Positions 1 through 12,775 of a stretch of 64,000 nt of DNA are shown one piece after another. The notes under the pieces were generated by a model. That model was not told where the DNA came from. It saw nothing but the letters and a program-made list of their open reading frames with translations, and ran no database searches. Source of the stretch: Zantedeschia hybrid cultivar (taxonomy: Eukaryota > Streptophyta > Magnoliopsida > Alismatales > Araceae); contig JARZZO010000008.1 in assembly GCA_030544215.1 (NCBI GenBank), positions 20,414,614 through 20,478,613 of the forward strand, in the 5' to 3' direction. How positions within the stretch are numbered: position 1 is the stretch's first letter; each line of letters opens with the position of its first letter. A program made the position numbers and the translations under genes.

Positions 1-3000
1 GGATTTGAAGGTATATTCCACAGCCGATTCGAATCAAAAATTAAGAATTCTCAGTTTTAAAGTTAAATCTCAGTTTTTTATTCGAAAAGATATTACTTTA
101 GCATTTTTTTCAACAATGGAAGGGGACCTAGATCCACCGCGACGAGACATTTAAAACTTGGATCTCCATGCGCTTTTTTTTTTTTTTTTTTTTGAAGAAT
201 ATTTTTCAGTATTTTCCTCCTACCCAATGCACAGCACTCCTAGTTCCTGAACCTTGAAGTTCTTGATTACGAACTAATGTCCCATTTGGTAACCCATTGA
301 TCTTACATGGGATATTAATCTTTCATCTACAATTGTATATATGTCTGGCGAAAAATTATTAGAGCAAGGAAAATAATTAGGAGTGCAACATTTAATTACC
401 TTTTTTTATTTAGATGAAAGCCCATTCAATCATTCTACCATTTAATATTCTACCTTCTTTTGCCAAACAAGTCTTTGACGCTGGACGCTGGATAACATCC
501 CATCCCAATTATTTATTCTGTTTCCAAACAAGGAGTTAATGAATAATTATCCTTCATATATTCTTGCCCGAAAGATCCAAGTCTAGCTAGGCATACATGC
601 ACGTGATTATGCTCTATCAATTCCCCCATCTCGTATGAATCATTCTGATCTATGTTTATGGGTAAATAAATAGATGCAACTTTATATATCTTTACTCTTG
701 GATGGCTATACTTTTGCCTATCGGCGTAAACATATATGAATCTTTCTTCACAATTCAAGCAAAACGTACGAGGCTCTCATGGTGTTTCATATTTTGTTCT
801 CCATCTGTCTTTTCTTGCCAATACACACCAAATTTCTCAATAAAGTGATAATGGCATGTTTCCCTCATGGAGTATTCTTTTGGTTTCGGTAGGCTCGAAA
901 GGAAATTGATTCACAAACTATTGGTCCGCCTATGAGCGTATATGCTGTCTGCCTATCTACGTATTTTATATATTTTATACATCTAGCTATTAGTGAGACA
1001 TTTGTTTATTGTGTTAGATAATTATACCAAAAATAACTTTAAAATTTGTATTATCAATAAGTAGTGTTTGATTATATTCTATCAATTTGATATTCATATA
1101 CTTGTGCATAATGCATCGTACTAAATCTAATATAGATATGAACCTGTAGTAAAAATTGGAGTTTGATCTTTGAGAGTCTCGAGACCTCTTGTATTATTCT
1201 GCTTTTCCTCCTTTTTGTTCCTATGTTCTGTTCGATTCTCTTCTATACTCATCTTCTTTTTCTGTTCCTATATTCGCTTCGATTCTCTTCTATACTCTTA
1301 TACATCAATCTTAATATTTCTATTATAGATTTCAAAAATATCTATTTTAAAATTAATTAATATATATCACATCAAAACTAATCCAAAAAGGGCATAACAT
1401 GTATAGCTCGTTTATAAACTTGAGTTGGGTGCTTTAATCTTCATCTCAAAGCATCTGGAGAATAGAAAAGAAGTAGGAGCCCACCAACCACGACATGACC
1501 CCACTCTCTCTCTGATACCCACATATGATTGATGCTTGTTGCTTTTGCAAGCCGTGCGGATTTGGATTCTTTCTGCTCCCCCTCACTTGCGTCGGATTCC
1601 TGCCTTCGGGCACTCCGCAATCCATCCAGGAGCTCACGGTCTGAACTCTGAACAGACAACGTGCTCGCCTCCCTGCCTTCTTGGTTGGCGCAATCCCATC
1701 CCATCCCTTACCGAACACGGGCGGACCTTCTCTCAGTTCTCTGTACCGATTCGCCGACCCCATCATCATCATCACCATCTGTCCTCTTCTGTCTTATCCC
1801 TGTTGCCGACCAAACACAGAATCGAACCCCAATGATCTGGGTTGTGGGGTGGGGGTGGTGTGGGTGGAGACGGCTTTGATGCAGAGCTAGAGGAAACGAG
1901 GCGGAAGAAAAAGAGCTCTGGGCTTCCCTTGTCGTTGCATGCCCAGAATACCAATCCGCTTGCGCGTACGTACGAGTACGAGGGACCGCAAGGGCGTCTC
2001 CCGGTCGGTTTGACTCCCGTCTTCTTTTGAGAGGAGTCACGAGACGGCCTCTCTCCTGTGGGCACCGCAATGGGATCCGTTGGATCCGAATTTTGAAGAC
2101 CCGTGACCCGTATGTATACCTTTTAAGTGGTAGTGCATGGAAGATAACTTCACATTTTTATCCCGGCCTCTTTAGCTGACCTGCCTGCCATGGCAATCAG
2201 TGTTAAAAGGACTCATAGAGTGTAAATAAATTGGCATCTAAGAGATCTCAATTTCTGTGCAAAATTAGGATTGAGAATGTCTTTTACGATCAATGAATCA
2301 GCGAAGAATTAATTAACAAGAAAATGGGAGGGAGAAAGGAGATCAAACAGTACATAAGATCACATAAATTTTTATCCGATCCAACAAAGGATTTCCTTAC
2401 AATTTTTATCCAATCCAACAAAGGATTTCCCCACATCTACTACGGCGGTATATATTATGTGCTATTATTTTCAGAGAGGGGTCCGATGGAAGAGACAGTT
2501 TAGCCTCTTTAAATACAAAGAATTTAAGACAATTTATTCTAAATAATATAACAATAATATTTTTAATAAATATATATCTTGATAATAAAAATCAGAATCC
2601 ACACTCCTCCAAAGCTGTGTACCTGACCTGCACCACTCCACTAGTCTGGCACAGCGAAACCGCGGTGCAGGTGATCCATAATAATCCTTTCGGTTTTGGC
2701 AAGGATAGCCTTTCTGACCCAAGTGAGACCAAGTGTGCAATCCGGCCTCTAGAATGAGTTTGTAATCCTTATCTAGTCCGTGTGATGTGGCAGCAAATTA
2801 CTAGTGCAAAATTCGATCCAACGTGGGGCAGAATACGCATGACTAGATCTCATGAACAACTGGGTAGATAATCTCACTCATTCGTAGTTAATTTTAATGT
2901 AATAGCTTGCACGCAGGCATGAGCAGGTAGGAACAGCAGGAGATTGGCGTGGGTGAGAAATAGTAACATGAGAGAGCCGTCCAAATAGAGAAAGATGGCC

Positions 3001-3490
3001 GTGAACTGCCCTGTCGGTGATCCAACAGCCCATAAATCCTCAGACATAGCAATTACATGAACCCCCTTTCTGTGTGTGTCACTTTTCCCGGCCCCCATTG
3101 CAATGGTCCCTGCCCTTTCTTCTTCTACTACACCCCTCCGGTCCTCTTCTGCCACCGCCTTCCCCTTTTATCTGCCGGCCCTCTCACGGGCCGAAACTTG
3201 GAGGGCCTCCACAGTGCACCATTAATGGCAGAGGATAAGGGCCGTAACGCAGATTGAGGGAAGGGTTGGTGTGGCAACTGGCCTAGTGGGTGCAATCAGG
3301 GTGCGATACTTGTAAGGGGGAGGGGGGGACGGTGGCACTAGCTAGGTTTTTGAGGAGTGTTGAAGGCCGTGCCAACTGCGTCCCACATTAACTTCGCCCT
3401 CCATGTGTTCTAACTAATCTACGGACGCCCAATACATGTTATACTCGTAGCCAACCAGATTTGAAAGGTTTGGATAGCAGAGAGGTGTGG
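1..3490. other. Intergenic region, no convincing gene
   Basis: No reading frame here resembles a known protein and none has splice-supported extensions. The stretch is AT-rich except for a GC-rich block at about 1540-2070, which has overlapping open frames on both strands, as GC-rich DNA often gives by chance; I recognise no domain in any of them. It includes a poly-T run at about 174-193, a CAT-rich microsatellite near 1760-1780, and a short tandem duplication at about 2369-2435 (period near 34 bp). The last several hundred bases probably contain upstream regulatory sequence of the SWEET gene. Confidence 0.6.
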
Positions 3491-3493
3491 ATA

Positions 3494-3538
3494 GGGAAAG
3501 AGAAAGAGAGAAAGAGAGAGGGAGAGAGAGAGAGATAA
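3494..3538 (+). repeat. GA-rich microsatellite in the SWEET promoter
   Basis: An imperfect purine run of GA and GAAA units, about 45 bp, lies directly upstream of the TATA-like box of the SWEET gene. GA/CT tracts near transcription starts are common in plant promoters and can bind BBR/BPC GAGA-binding proteins. A regulatory role here is inference from position only. Confidence 0.7.
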
Positions 3539-3552
3539 AGGGCATCTCCTTC

Positions 3553-3560
3553 TATTTAAA
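3553..3560 (+). promoter_or_regulatory. TATA-like box of the SWEET gene
   Basis: TATTTAAA lies about 105 bp upstream of the SWEET start codon, implying a transcription start near 3585 and a leader of about 80 nt. It is the best TATA match in the region between the GA tract and the ATG. Confidence 0.55.
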
Positions 3561-3663
3561 CGCCTCAACCCCGAGGAGCCCGTCTCCACCAAAGTTCCAT
3601 CAGATTTGCCACGAACACGTCTCCTGCAGAGTCCTCTTTCGCCTTCGGCTCAGATAGTTAGCC

Positions 3664-5537
3664 ATGGTTTCTGCAGATGCTATAAGGACCGTGGTTGGGA
3701 TCATAGGTGATCTGAAACTGCTGCATGATGCTTCTTGGCCGGGAAAAATATGTTTTTTATAGAACTCAACTGCTATTCTCCTCATGTAGGCCCACCTGTT
3801 TTGTTCCTTTCTTTTTTATTTTGTGCCCTCCGGATGCTCTCATCTTCTTTCCTTCCTTGATGTGGAAAGCGAAGAACTCATGTTCTTCCTCTCCCTAACA
3901 CTTGATTTCGTCCTTTATTTCGTGTTTGACCATGTGAAAGAATATAGACTTTTTTAAAGCAGTAGAGGCTGAAACTGGTTCTTCTTTGCTGCAGGAAATG
4001 TGATAGCACTAGGATTATTCTTAGCACCCGTGTAAGCAAGGACACTCCCTTACATTTTTTTATAAAATTCAACTTTACGGCCGCTAAAATTGAGCTAATT
4101 TCCTCTCTATCTGGCCAGGCCCACCTTCATCACCATATGCAAGAAGAAAGCTGTGGAGGAGTTCTCACCGGTGCCCTACCTGGCGACACTCCTCAACTGC
4201 ATGCTCTGGGTCGCGTACGGGCTCCCCTGGGTACACCCTCACAGCGTGCTGGTGCTCACCATCAATGGATCCGGTCTCGTCATCGAGCTCACCTACGTGC
4301 TACTCTTCATCCTCTACTCCCAAGGGACAAAGCGGCTGCGCGTCCTCGTCATACTGGTGGTGCAGATCGTCTTTGTGGTTGCAGTGGCTGTGTTCGTGCT
4401 AACCTTGACTCACACGTACGAACGCCGCTCTCTCATCGTCGGCTCCCTGTGTGTCGTCTTTGGGACGATGATGTATGTGGCTCCACTCTCCATCATGGTC
4501 AGTTTTGCCGTCCTGAACCCCTGCTTTCTTCCTCCTCTTCCAGTCTCTGTGTTCGTTTAACAGCATGCTTCCACGGATGCGCACGCATATAGAGGTCTCA
4601 TTTCTAGTTAGTTTTTTCTTTCTTAAAGACAACTATGTGTTCCCAAGACATACTTGTCGTGTGAGTTAATGACCATCTAACCGGTTGCTGCCTCATGCTC
4701 TTTGGAGGCCTCACACGCTTAGCGGCAGCAACACGTATGGAAGACAGTTTGGTATGCACGAGTCTCTACTGCGGTGCATGACCATCTTTCCAGAAAGCGA
4801 AATAGCGGATTATGGCACGGGATACCGCAATTAATTGATCCCCTCATAAGGAATTAAGCCTCCTTTTTAGCAGTTCTCTATGTTTTGCATTGATACATAA
4901 CTTGGTGAGGTATACGACCCGATAGATACGTTATATATGACGGAGATTTTTTATTTCCCTTTCATCCTTTCGAAACTGGCAGTCAACAGTCCTCGGAAAT
5001 GTTGCCTGAACAGTTAGAAATACACATTTACTAGAGGGGTCTAATTTCTTCGTAATTATGGAAATCTTGTCATGTATTTACGGTGTTTACCCTTTGAACG
5101 TGTTGCAGAAACTGGTTATCAAGACAAAGAGCGTGGAGTACATGCCCCTCACTTTGTCCCTGGCCTCGTTGTTTAATGGAGTTTGTTGGACTTCCTACGC
5201 ACTCATCCGTTTCGATCTTTACATCACCGTGGGTTAAACTATACACACTAACACTAATCCCATCAAATTTGACTCCCCCACCGCCCGTGAGACAAGCTTT
5301 TCTGATCATGCATGGCTTGGCGTTTTGCAGATTCCAAATGGTCTAGGTGTGCTCTTTTCGATTGCTCAGCTGGCACTGTACGCAGTGTTCTACAAGTCCA
5401 CTAAGAAGCAAATAGAGGAGAGAAGAAGGAAGGCTGAGTTGGGCTTGACCGAAGTGGTCGTCAATGGAGACCCCCACAAGGTCAGACATGCACCCGAGAG
5501 TGGCCTCCGCCCACCCCCAGAGATCCGCGAAATGTGA
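3664..5537 (+). CDS. SWEET4: SWEET sugar transporter, SWEET4-like (clade II), five exons
   Basis: Bidirectional sugar uniporter of the SWEET/MtN3 family, expected in the plasma membrane. Coding exons are 3664-3706, 3995-4031, 4119-4497, 5109-5228 and 5331-5537; every intron is GT-AG and the frame joins exactly, giving 261 residues, a normal SWEET length. The start is the only ATG that gives the family N-terminus MVSADAIRTVVG. First MtN3 repeat is about residues 10-97 (GNVIALGLFLAPVPTF, then LNCMLWVAYGLPWVHP); the second is about 130-215 (TKSVEYMPL, NGVCWTSYA, ITIPNGLG). The tail is basic (KQIEERRRK) and cytosolic. The segments HPHSVLVLTINGSG and FDLYITIPNGLG are what I associate with cereal SWEET4; clade II members mostly move hexoses. 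The 379-nt third exon equals the usual exons 3 and 4 (about 217 and 162 nt) fused. The fold and family are near certain; the SWEET4 assignment is inference from remembered homologues. Confidence 0.95.
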
Positions 5538-6891
5538 AGCATCTCGATCGAATACTCTTTAGCAACTTCAGCAAGAACAGCCACCTTCCCTTTTGTCCAT
5601 TAAGTTTCTACATGTTTGCCCGAAACCCTAATAGCGGCTGGCTTGTATGTTTGTGCTTTCTGAAGCATTGTCTGTCTTCGTGATAATTAAAGTTTCAGCA
5701 ACGTTATGGAAGCTTGTAAAGGCCAATGCTTTTCCAACTTAAAGGAGCGATTATTTAGAAATCTATGGGATGATTAGAATGAACTCTTGGGTTTAGAAAT
5801 TAAATTTCAAAAATCCACGTGACAATTGTAGGATAAAATGTCTACAAAATTAATATATAAAGGTTGGATATTGATTTCTACATCTAAGTGAAAGTTTAAC
5901 TCTAAGCATTATTCTTGTTAACCTTTCACAAATACGATGACATATATATATAGATATTGTCTTCTACTCTCGGTTTGATTCTTCCAGAATTTAGTTCTTT
6001 CTGATACTAGTAGAGTCGTTCACATTCCTGAACAGGCACTTCCCTCAACAGGGCCTTGTATAGTAGACAGTTCACGTGCAACCATTATCCTTTTCCTCTC
6101 CCTCTGAGACTGACGCCCTCCATGGAATCTTCAGCTCCAACCAAGCACGCTGCTATGTATGAGAAATTACAGCAGGTAAGCACAATACAGTTGATAATTG
6201 TGTGGATAGATCTGTTTACCGCCCTCAATCAGCAAAATGAAAGGCACTCGACTGATAGATAATCTGGATAAATTTTTTTATATTCTTTTATCTTATTTTA
6301 AGTTCGGCCACATCACGTCTGACACGTCTTGTAAAGACTGATCTTTTGATCGGACGATCCAAAATTAATTTTTGATTTTTTTTAGATCTTTCGATCGGAG
6401 ATCAAATTATTTGAACGTGTAGATCCACTATGATGATACCCACCATAAAAAAATTTCAAACAACATAAAAATGGGCTGCGCACCCCATGCTGTGCTCAGT
6501 GTTACACTCTTAGATATAATACTTGAAACTTAAGTGGCTACAGGAAAAAGCTGATCATTTCCGATGTTAATTGAAAAACTAGTTGATCCAATTGAAACAA
6601 CCCATCAAACCTGAGTCAATGTATGACTTTACAATTAATCTGGTCCCTTCAAAAGAAATTGGATGAACACCGTTGGATAAAATCGAGCGTTTTTTGGATT
6701 TCTAGATTTGTGTATTCAAAACAAGTCTCTGTATCCAACATATTTCCGTACCGATTCCTATATACTTAAAGATTTTAACTTTAATCTCTTTCATTTACTT
6801 CTTTCAATTTTTATCAACTTTGCCATATTTGAACATTAGTTAACTGTAAAAAAGTCTTTCATTCTCACGATTAAACATTGGTTAACCCTAG

Positions 6892-6894
<3 letters not shown>
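5538..6894. other. Spacer downstream of the SWEET gene
   Basis: This holds the 3' untranslated region of the SWEET gene (AT-rich, with AATTAAAG-type possible polyadenylation signals near 5685) and then AT-rich spacer. Apart from the tentative small exon listed separately at 6122-6175, I see no gene. Confidence 0.5.
6122..6175 (+). other. Tentative orphan first coding exon (18 codons plus splice donor)
   Basis: An ATG opens MESSAPTKHAAMYEKLQQ and runs into a textbook plant donor, CAG|GTAAGC at 6176. A pyrimidine-rich stretch precedes it. Phase at the junction is 0. I found no convincing partner exon downstream, where repeats soon begin, and I do not recognise the peptide. It could be a first exon with a very long intron, a relic of a disrupted gene, or chance. 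Confidence 0.2.

Positions 6895-6951
<57 letters not shown>
6895..6951. repeat. (TC)n microsatellite, about 28 units
   Basis: An uninterrupted TC dinucleotide run of about 57 bp, followed by a short GTGTGTGC tail. A likely polymorphic SSR locus. Confidence 0.97.
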
Positions 6952-6955
<4 letters not shown>

Positions 6956-7564
6956 GTGTGTGCGCATTACCCTTCATCCCTAGTGGAGGGTACAAATGTT
7001 CTTTAACTTGTCTCAATTTAGTTAAATGACACTGATTTAGTGAATATTTTGTCAATATTTTCTTTTAGACAGATGTTAATCAGAGTGGCTTATTAATAAG
7101 AGAAGCTTTTATGAATGACACCTAAATATTTAAGATATAGTGATTTATCTTGAATTTATTATATCTTTAAGATAGAAATCTAAGGGTCCTAAATACTAAA
7201 CCTATATGTCGTTAATTTCTGTAGATGCATATGCAATTAGTTTCCGAAGTATTGTGAATGGGGAAAAAATTTTCAACAAGATATCTTTCTGGCCAGGAGG
7301 CTTCAATAATCATGCGTCAATATATCTTTAAAAAGGTCAGAAGCATTCAAGATGATTAGATGAAATATTTGCTGCAAGAAAAGACGAGCTTAGAGAGGCC
7401 CTTGGAGCTCTGAGCCTGCATTTGGGTCTCGCATCCCCGTGTATTTGACTCTATATCTTAATCTTATTCATTGCTGTGATTTATTGCTGGCGTGGGCATA
7501 GCTATAGATTCTAGATAACTCAGGAGTTAAGGTAGGATGTCTCGGCACTATATTTTGTCAGTTT
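6952..7564. other. AT-rich spacer, nothing recognised
   Basis: No open frame of interest, no terminal repeats and no RNA gene seen. Confidence 0.5.
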
Positions 7565-8116
7565 ATAGGACAAAGGGCGTCCTAGGATTAAGAATTGCCT
7601 ATCTTTTGGATAAGGAGAATAAGCAATTTCATCTTAGATCTAAAAATTGTTTATTCTGTCTATTTCGTCCGTAGACCCACACTACTATCAAAGTAAAATG
7701 CTCTTTATTCTAGTATAAATAATTCCGATATAAGTAATTTCGGATAACATATTCTGCTATCAAAGTGGGGCATAATTATGGTATCTAAAAATCTAGCATA
7801 AACGATGGAAATCAACATGGCAAATAGGTTTATTGCTCTTTAGTGGCGGAGTACTATCCCCACTTTGATAGCAGAATAACCTCTTATTCTTACAATAAGA
7901 CTAATTCTATTTTGATTGAACGAATTACTTATTTCACATCAAAATTGTTTATTTGCGGAATAATATGAATAAGCAATCTCACCCTACGCTTAAGAATTAG
8001 GTATTTGATCATCTAGGATTCTGTCCGACTGTTAAACTGAAGCGATCTTTATTTTGAAATAAACAATCTAGAATAATTAATCCCATCATAACTTATTCTG
8101 TTATTAAAGTAGGGTT
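7565..8116. repeat. Foldback/MITE cluster built on CCCCACTTTGATAGCAGAAT
   Basis: A roughly 20-bp motif occurs inverted: as its reverse complement at 7749-7769 (ATTCTGCTATCAAAGTGGGG) and forward at 7858-7878. A diverged reverse-complement copy sits at about 8090-8115 (TTATTCTGTTATTAAAGTAG). The flanks also mirror each other (TAAGCAAT, CCTAGGAT, AATTGTTTATT). So 7858-8115 can be read as a 258-bp MITE with 22-bp terminal inverted repeats, next to a related copy in the other orientation. I could not establish a target-site duplication, so the superfamily is open. Confidence 0.6.
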
Positions 8117-9420
8117 AAAGTCTAACCACATCATGTCCAGATCTTCATGATCCAAGGTATGGAACATATGAAGACATGGGGTATCTTGATGCTTTGATGT
8201 AACTTCCAAATATGATCGAACGACGTATCTTACCTTGAGATCCAACTATGCACGGAAATTATGACGGGAGTTACATATTTATGAACAGAGTTACAGACAC
8301 CACATACATATGTTGGCATTTTGACACTAATCCAGAGCTTCCATAGGATATCGGCTCACCACTATTAAATTACATTATGCTAGCCAAATGGTTCTCTAAA
8401 TTTCTTACTAATGAGAATAGGTCCTTTTTAGCTCTTCAGCTCTTCAGCATTGCTTATAGATAAACCTTAAAATCCCATCCTACTTGTGACCCGCGTTAAG
8501 TGGTGATGATTTGCTGCACCTTGATCGGACTCTGTCTAAAATCGTTGATGCGCTTAATAAAATAAAAATCAAGTTTTTAGTTTAATTACTTTAATGCATG
8601 TAGACTTTGGGCTGTAAGTGGATGAAGTAGGCCCACAGGCACGGCCCAGTTCTAGAAGGATTTGGGCTTCTGTGTTCCCAAACTTCTGTGCCTACACAAC
8701 AGGTTCTGCTCGGGGCTGTGGCCTTCACTAGGTCAACTAGAAAAAAAAAAAAAAAAATGTGCGAAACGAGCTGCCTTCAAACCCAGGCATTAGTAGATCT
8801 GATATGCAATGATCATACAAAATGTTGGTTAGGAATATAAACCTCCTTTCCCACCATACTTACATATACGCACAAAAAATCTCTAATAAACAAGGATCTT
8901 TAATTTTGTTTTCCTTGGTCTTTCGGACATGGGAATCTCCATTAACTAAGAAATATATGTATATGTGGCTGGGGTGTGTATATATGTGTATATGTTCTCG
9001 ACATAAGTATGTGATGATGTGGCGAAGCTTCTTTGGTGCCAGTCCACGGAGGTTATGCCCGGTCAGCAGAAGCTCATGAGCATCACCTAAGGTCCCTCCT
9101 CCTGCGAGAGCGAAAGGTTAGACCCAACTTATTGTCCGAATAAACCCTCGGATGATCAAGTCATGCCGACGAGTAGTCCGAGCAATGTAAGTAAATTGGG
9201 AGTGGTTTGAGAAGTCAACTGTAGCATATATAATGCTTGGCAAAATAAGGTGGCTCTGCATACAGTCTCCGGAGCAAATGCCTCTACCATTTGCTGGTCA
9301 CTGACTGAGGAGTCGGTAGTGCGCACATTACCTTGGGGCCAACCGCTGCAGTCCACGTGGATAAGTGGGTCGATGGGCCTACTAGGCCGCTCCAATGTCT
9401 GTGGGCCGGGCTAATCTTCC
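8117..9420. other. Intergenic spacer
   Basis: AT-rich spacer with a poly-A run at about 8740-8757 and a more GC-rich stretch at about 9010-9410 that lacks recognisable coding sequence. No convincing gene. Confidence 0.5.
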
Positions 9421-9429
9421 AGTTCACGA

Positions 9430-12400
9430 TTTTCGAACTGGTTTACTAATTTTGACAAAGTTTGACCGTGAATGAACCAACTCAAATTTCATTGATTTGG
9501 TTTAAGTTGAGTTAAATATATTTTTTAATTTATTATAAGTGATCGTGCCTAATTAGGTGGCTAATTAGTAGCTTTTAGACTGTTTTGTCTTTTAGTGGCT
9601 TCGACCCGAATGGAGGCACATCAATTTAGAGAATGAGCTATTTTAAGGTGGCGTTGGTAAGTGGATTAGATTCTTGGACTCCTAGAAATGTTACTGGGCT
9701 TATTAGAGAGGGTTTTATATGACCCATTAGCCATATAAGGGTTGGGAGAGGACTATTTTTTATAAATCGGAGATCGAATTGCAAACTCTCACTTTTTATA
9801 TAAGTTGAGAAGGTGGGATACGCCCCTTTATCCACCCTTTTCCTCCCACTCACTCCCAACTCTCTCTCACCCTCTTGGCTTGTTCGGGAGCTTTCTCTTG
9901 GTGCATGTTCAAGGAAGAGTTTTTGGAGGTTAGTTTGGTGATCTAGTAAGCTTGAAGGTTCCTTTGAAGCTCTTAATGGGAATTCATCCACTAAAGGTGG
10001 AATTCATGGAGAGAAGGCTTCGAACTCATTTTTTCTCTCTTGAAGTTTGGATTGATTCTAGAAGATGCTCTTGGGTTGGTGGAACTCTAAGATTGAGGAA
10101 TGGCGAAATCTATCTTAGGGATTTCAAAGTTTTCATGTGTGCATGCTGGTTTTGATCACTAGAATGAGCATGCATGTGTGGAAAATGATGCCTTCTATGT
10201 TGGACTACCATCTAAGGTTCTTCTTTTGCTTCTATATGTACTAATAAAAGATTGGAAGCTATGCTTTCTGCATATTGCATACTTAGTACGAAAATAGATT
10301 TCTTAGCTAACTTCTTGAATTATTACTAGTGATTCATTGCGTACATTCTCATGCATATTTGAGAATTGTCTAAGCTCCATGTCTAGAAGTCCTAAACTTA
10401 ATTTCATAAATTTTACTGAAGATTTGAGGGAGCTTAATTAGCTTCAATTCTTGTGAATGAGGAGCTAACTCTGGAAATCTATATCTATTTGGTTTTATAA
10501 AGTAGTTGGAAGGATGTGTTTTAATGTTTCAATTCGACCCACGGTAAGTTATGAATTTATAGAGTGAAATCTAAAGTTTTCTTAAGCTTAATTAGACCTT
10601 TGGGATTTCCCCATGCGTCGATACCCTAGTGAACCAATTCTCAAAAAGCTCACCAAGGTGTCAACACCATTAATTAGGGTGTCGACACCTCTGAGCTAGG
10701 GTTTTGTCCTGGCTCTAGTTTTAGGCAGGGTGTCGACACCCCATTGTGTGGTGTCAACACCCTTTGTCTTTGGTGACCGTTTGGCCCTTTTTGACTCTTT
10801 GAGCCTTATGGAACTTCGATGGTTATGTCTCTACTCAATGCTTATGATTAAATGGACTTTGTTTATCCGTTGTACATGTCTAAAGACTTGGTTTGATTGA
10901 CATACTCTTCTTTCTTGAGATTCCATTGTTACAATGAGTTATGCCTTTATCTATCTTAGATGAATGGCCTCACTAGCACTTGTTATCCACACTAATTTGT
11001 TCCTTTGGGAAGGGAACAAGGGTTTAGCTACATAAATTGGGTAAAGTCAGAATCCATCTTTAGCCATATAAATTAGGTTTAGATGTTCAAATCTGACTTA
11101 TTTGTGATTTGATTGACCAAAGGACAGTATTAGGATATGCACTTGGGTGGGCATCTTGGCTGCAGGTTGGATTGCATTGGCAATATACCTTCTACCTCAG
11201 TCGGCCTTACTTCTTTGCTACACTCTCTCAGATTTTTGAAAATCCAAGAAGGGTGAAGCAACATTAATTAGGTAGGGAGTCTAGTATAACTTTTTGAACC
11301 AAAGATATGTAATGATTGATATATTCCTAGTATTGTTACTTCTTTGTCATACCAAGTAATTATTAGTACAACGAAGAATTGAATTGATAGAATAGATAAA
11401 TGATATGAACTGACTCTGGAATAGGTCAACCTTGAAATTGATAGACAAATGCTTTGATGTGTAGATATATGATAGATATGAACCGACTTTGACATAGGTC
11501 ATATGAATAGATGACTAAGTTTGTAGTGAAATGATTAAAGGATAATTCTCATTCGTGAATCCGAAGAATATTTTTAGTTCTTATGATTGAGAGTCATGTC
11601 TATATATGATTCAAATATAGAGATTCTACTGATTGTTTGCTCGATAAATTAATATATAATATATGATATAGACATGGTGAGACGGACTATAGATGATTTC
11701 CAAAATTGGATTATGCGACATGGATATTTATTGACATATGATATAATGTAATGTTATGAAACATAGTTCTTGTATCATCTCTATGTGAAATAACTTCTCA
11801 AGATCCATGGGCGACTCTGCTTAATGACTCTTAAGATGACTATTGGATAACGGCCTCAATTTGCAACCACAGGACTATCATAATTATTTAAAAGTGTTTC
11901 TTTATTATGTGATATATTGTGATTTCTTTGGTAGTGGTTCCGTAACTTTTACAAGTTCGGAAATCCTACTAAGTTTGTTTCTAGAGACTCAGTCCCTCGT
12001 GAGTGCAGGCGTTTCTCTTTTGTAGATCATAGGAGCAATGCTAACGGGTGGCCGACATAATGAACAATATAGTATCATTTACATTTGAAATATGTATTTT
12101 AGACATGTTTCTTGTGTAGGCTCATGCCTATATAGTCCATTTTCATTTTCTTGTAATTGAATAATTTGATTATTTGAAATTTGCCAATTTGGGTCGTACA
12201 TGGATAATTCATGAGTTATTTCCTAAAATTTAATACTTATGTATTCCTTTTAATTTGCACTAATTACTCTCATATATTATGTTGCGAAACCGATTAGAAA
12301 TTGGTAATGGTCCAAGATAGATAGGGACATTAAATCAGGTTTAGTTGTGCCCTTGATCTCAAATGCTACATTGGATTAATCTCTGGCTCTATCACTGAGC

Positions 12401-12480
12401 CGACAATCAAGTCCAATCTTCATGGGTTGACGGCTGCGGGCCACCCTCACTGGAGCTGGTTTGGGCCAGTCCCTTTTAGG
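9430..12480. mobile_element. Probable LTR-like sequence, ends not resolved
   Basis: About 3 kb with no protein domains and a texture like plant Ty3-type long terminal repeats: family phrases such as CCCATTAGCCATATAAGGG at about 9722-9740, a pyrimidine-rich stretch after a possible TATA at about 9796, and an array of four GGTGTCRACACC 12-mers at 10657-10761. I did not find a matched TG...CA pair with a duplication, nor any gag-pol fragment, so this is a tentative label. It could be several decayed repeats end to end. Confidence 0.35.
10657..10761. repeat. Four GGTGTC(A/G)ACACC near-palindromes, symmetric spacing
   Basis: The 12-mer occurs at 10657-10668 (A form), 10678-10689 (G form), 10729-10740 (G form) and 10750-10761 (A form). 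Start-to-start spacings are 21, 51 and 21 bp. The G form is a perfect palindrome containing GTCGAC. It lies within the LTR-like stretch. Confidence 0.9.
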
Positions 12481-12775
12481 GGCCTCATTAGCATGTATGC
12501 ATCTGTGGCTGCATGTATGTATTCTTGCATTAATTTGCAAGTGCACACACATGTCAAGTTAATTTCTAAATTTTGTGTTATTTCGTAGAACTATTTTCTA
12601 CATGTTTTGTGTCTTTAATGCTTTACATTTGTGAAGCTTTGCACTTTCGTGTAGCAATCTCTTCTGCTCGGCCTGTACATTTTGTTTTTCTGGTAACTAG
12701 GAGAGATCGGTATGCATACATACTATATACTTCTATACTGTGTAACATAACTGTAATGATGCACAGCTAAACAAT

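Noticed and set aside
1441..2070. Overlapping open frames of 60-120 codons in a GC-rich block
   Set aside because: Frames are open on both strands with biased composition (His, Arg, Pro and Ser runs from CAT and CCT repeats) and no recognisable domain.
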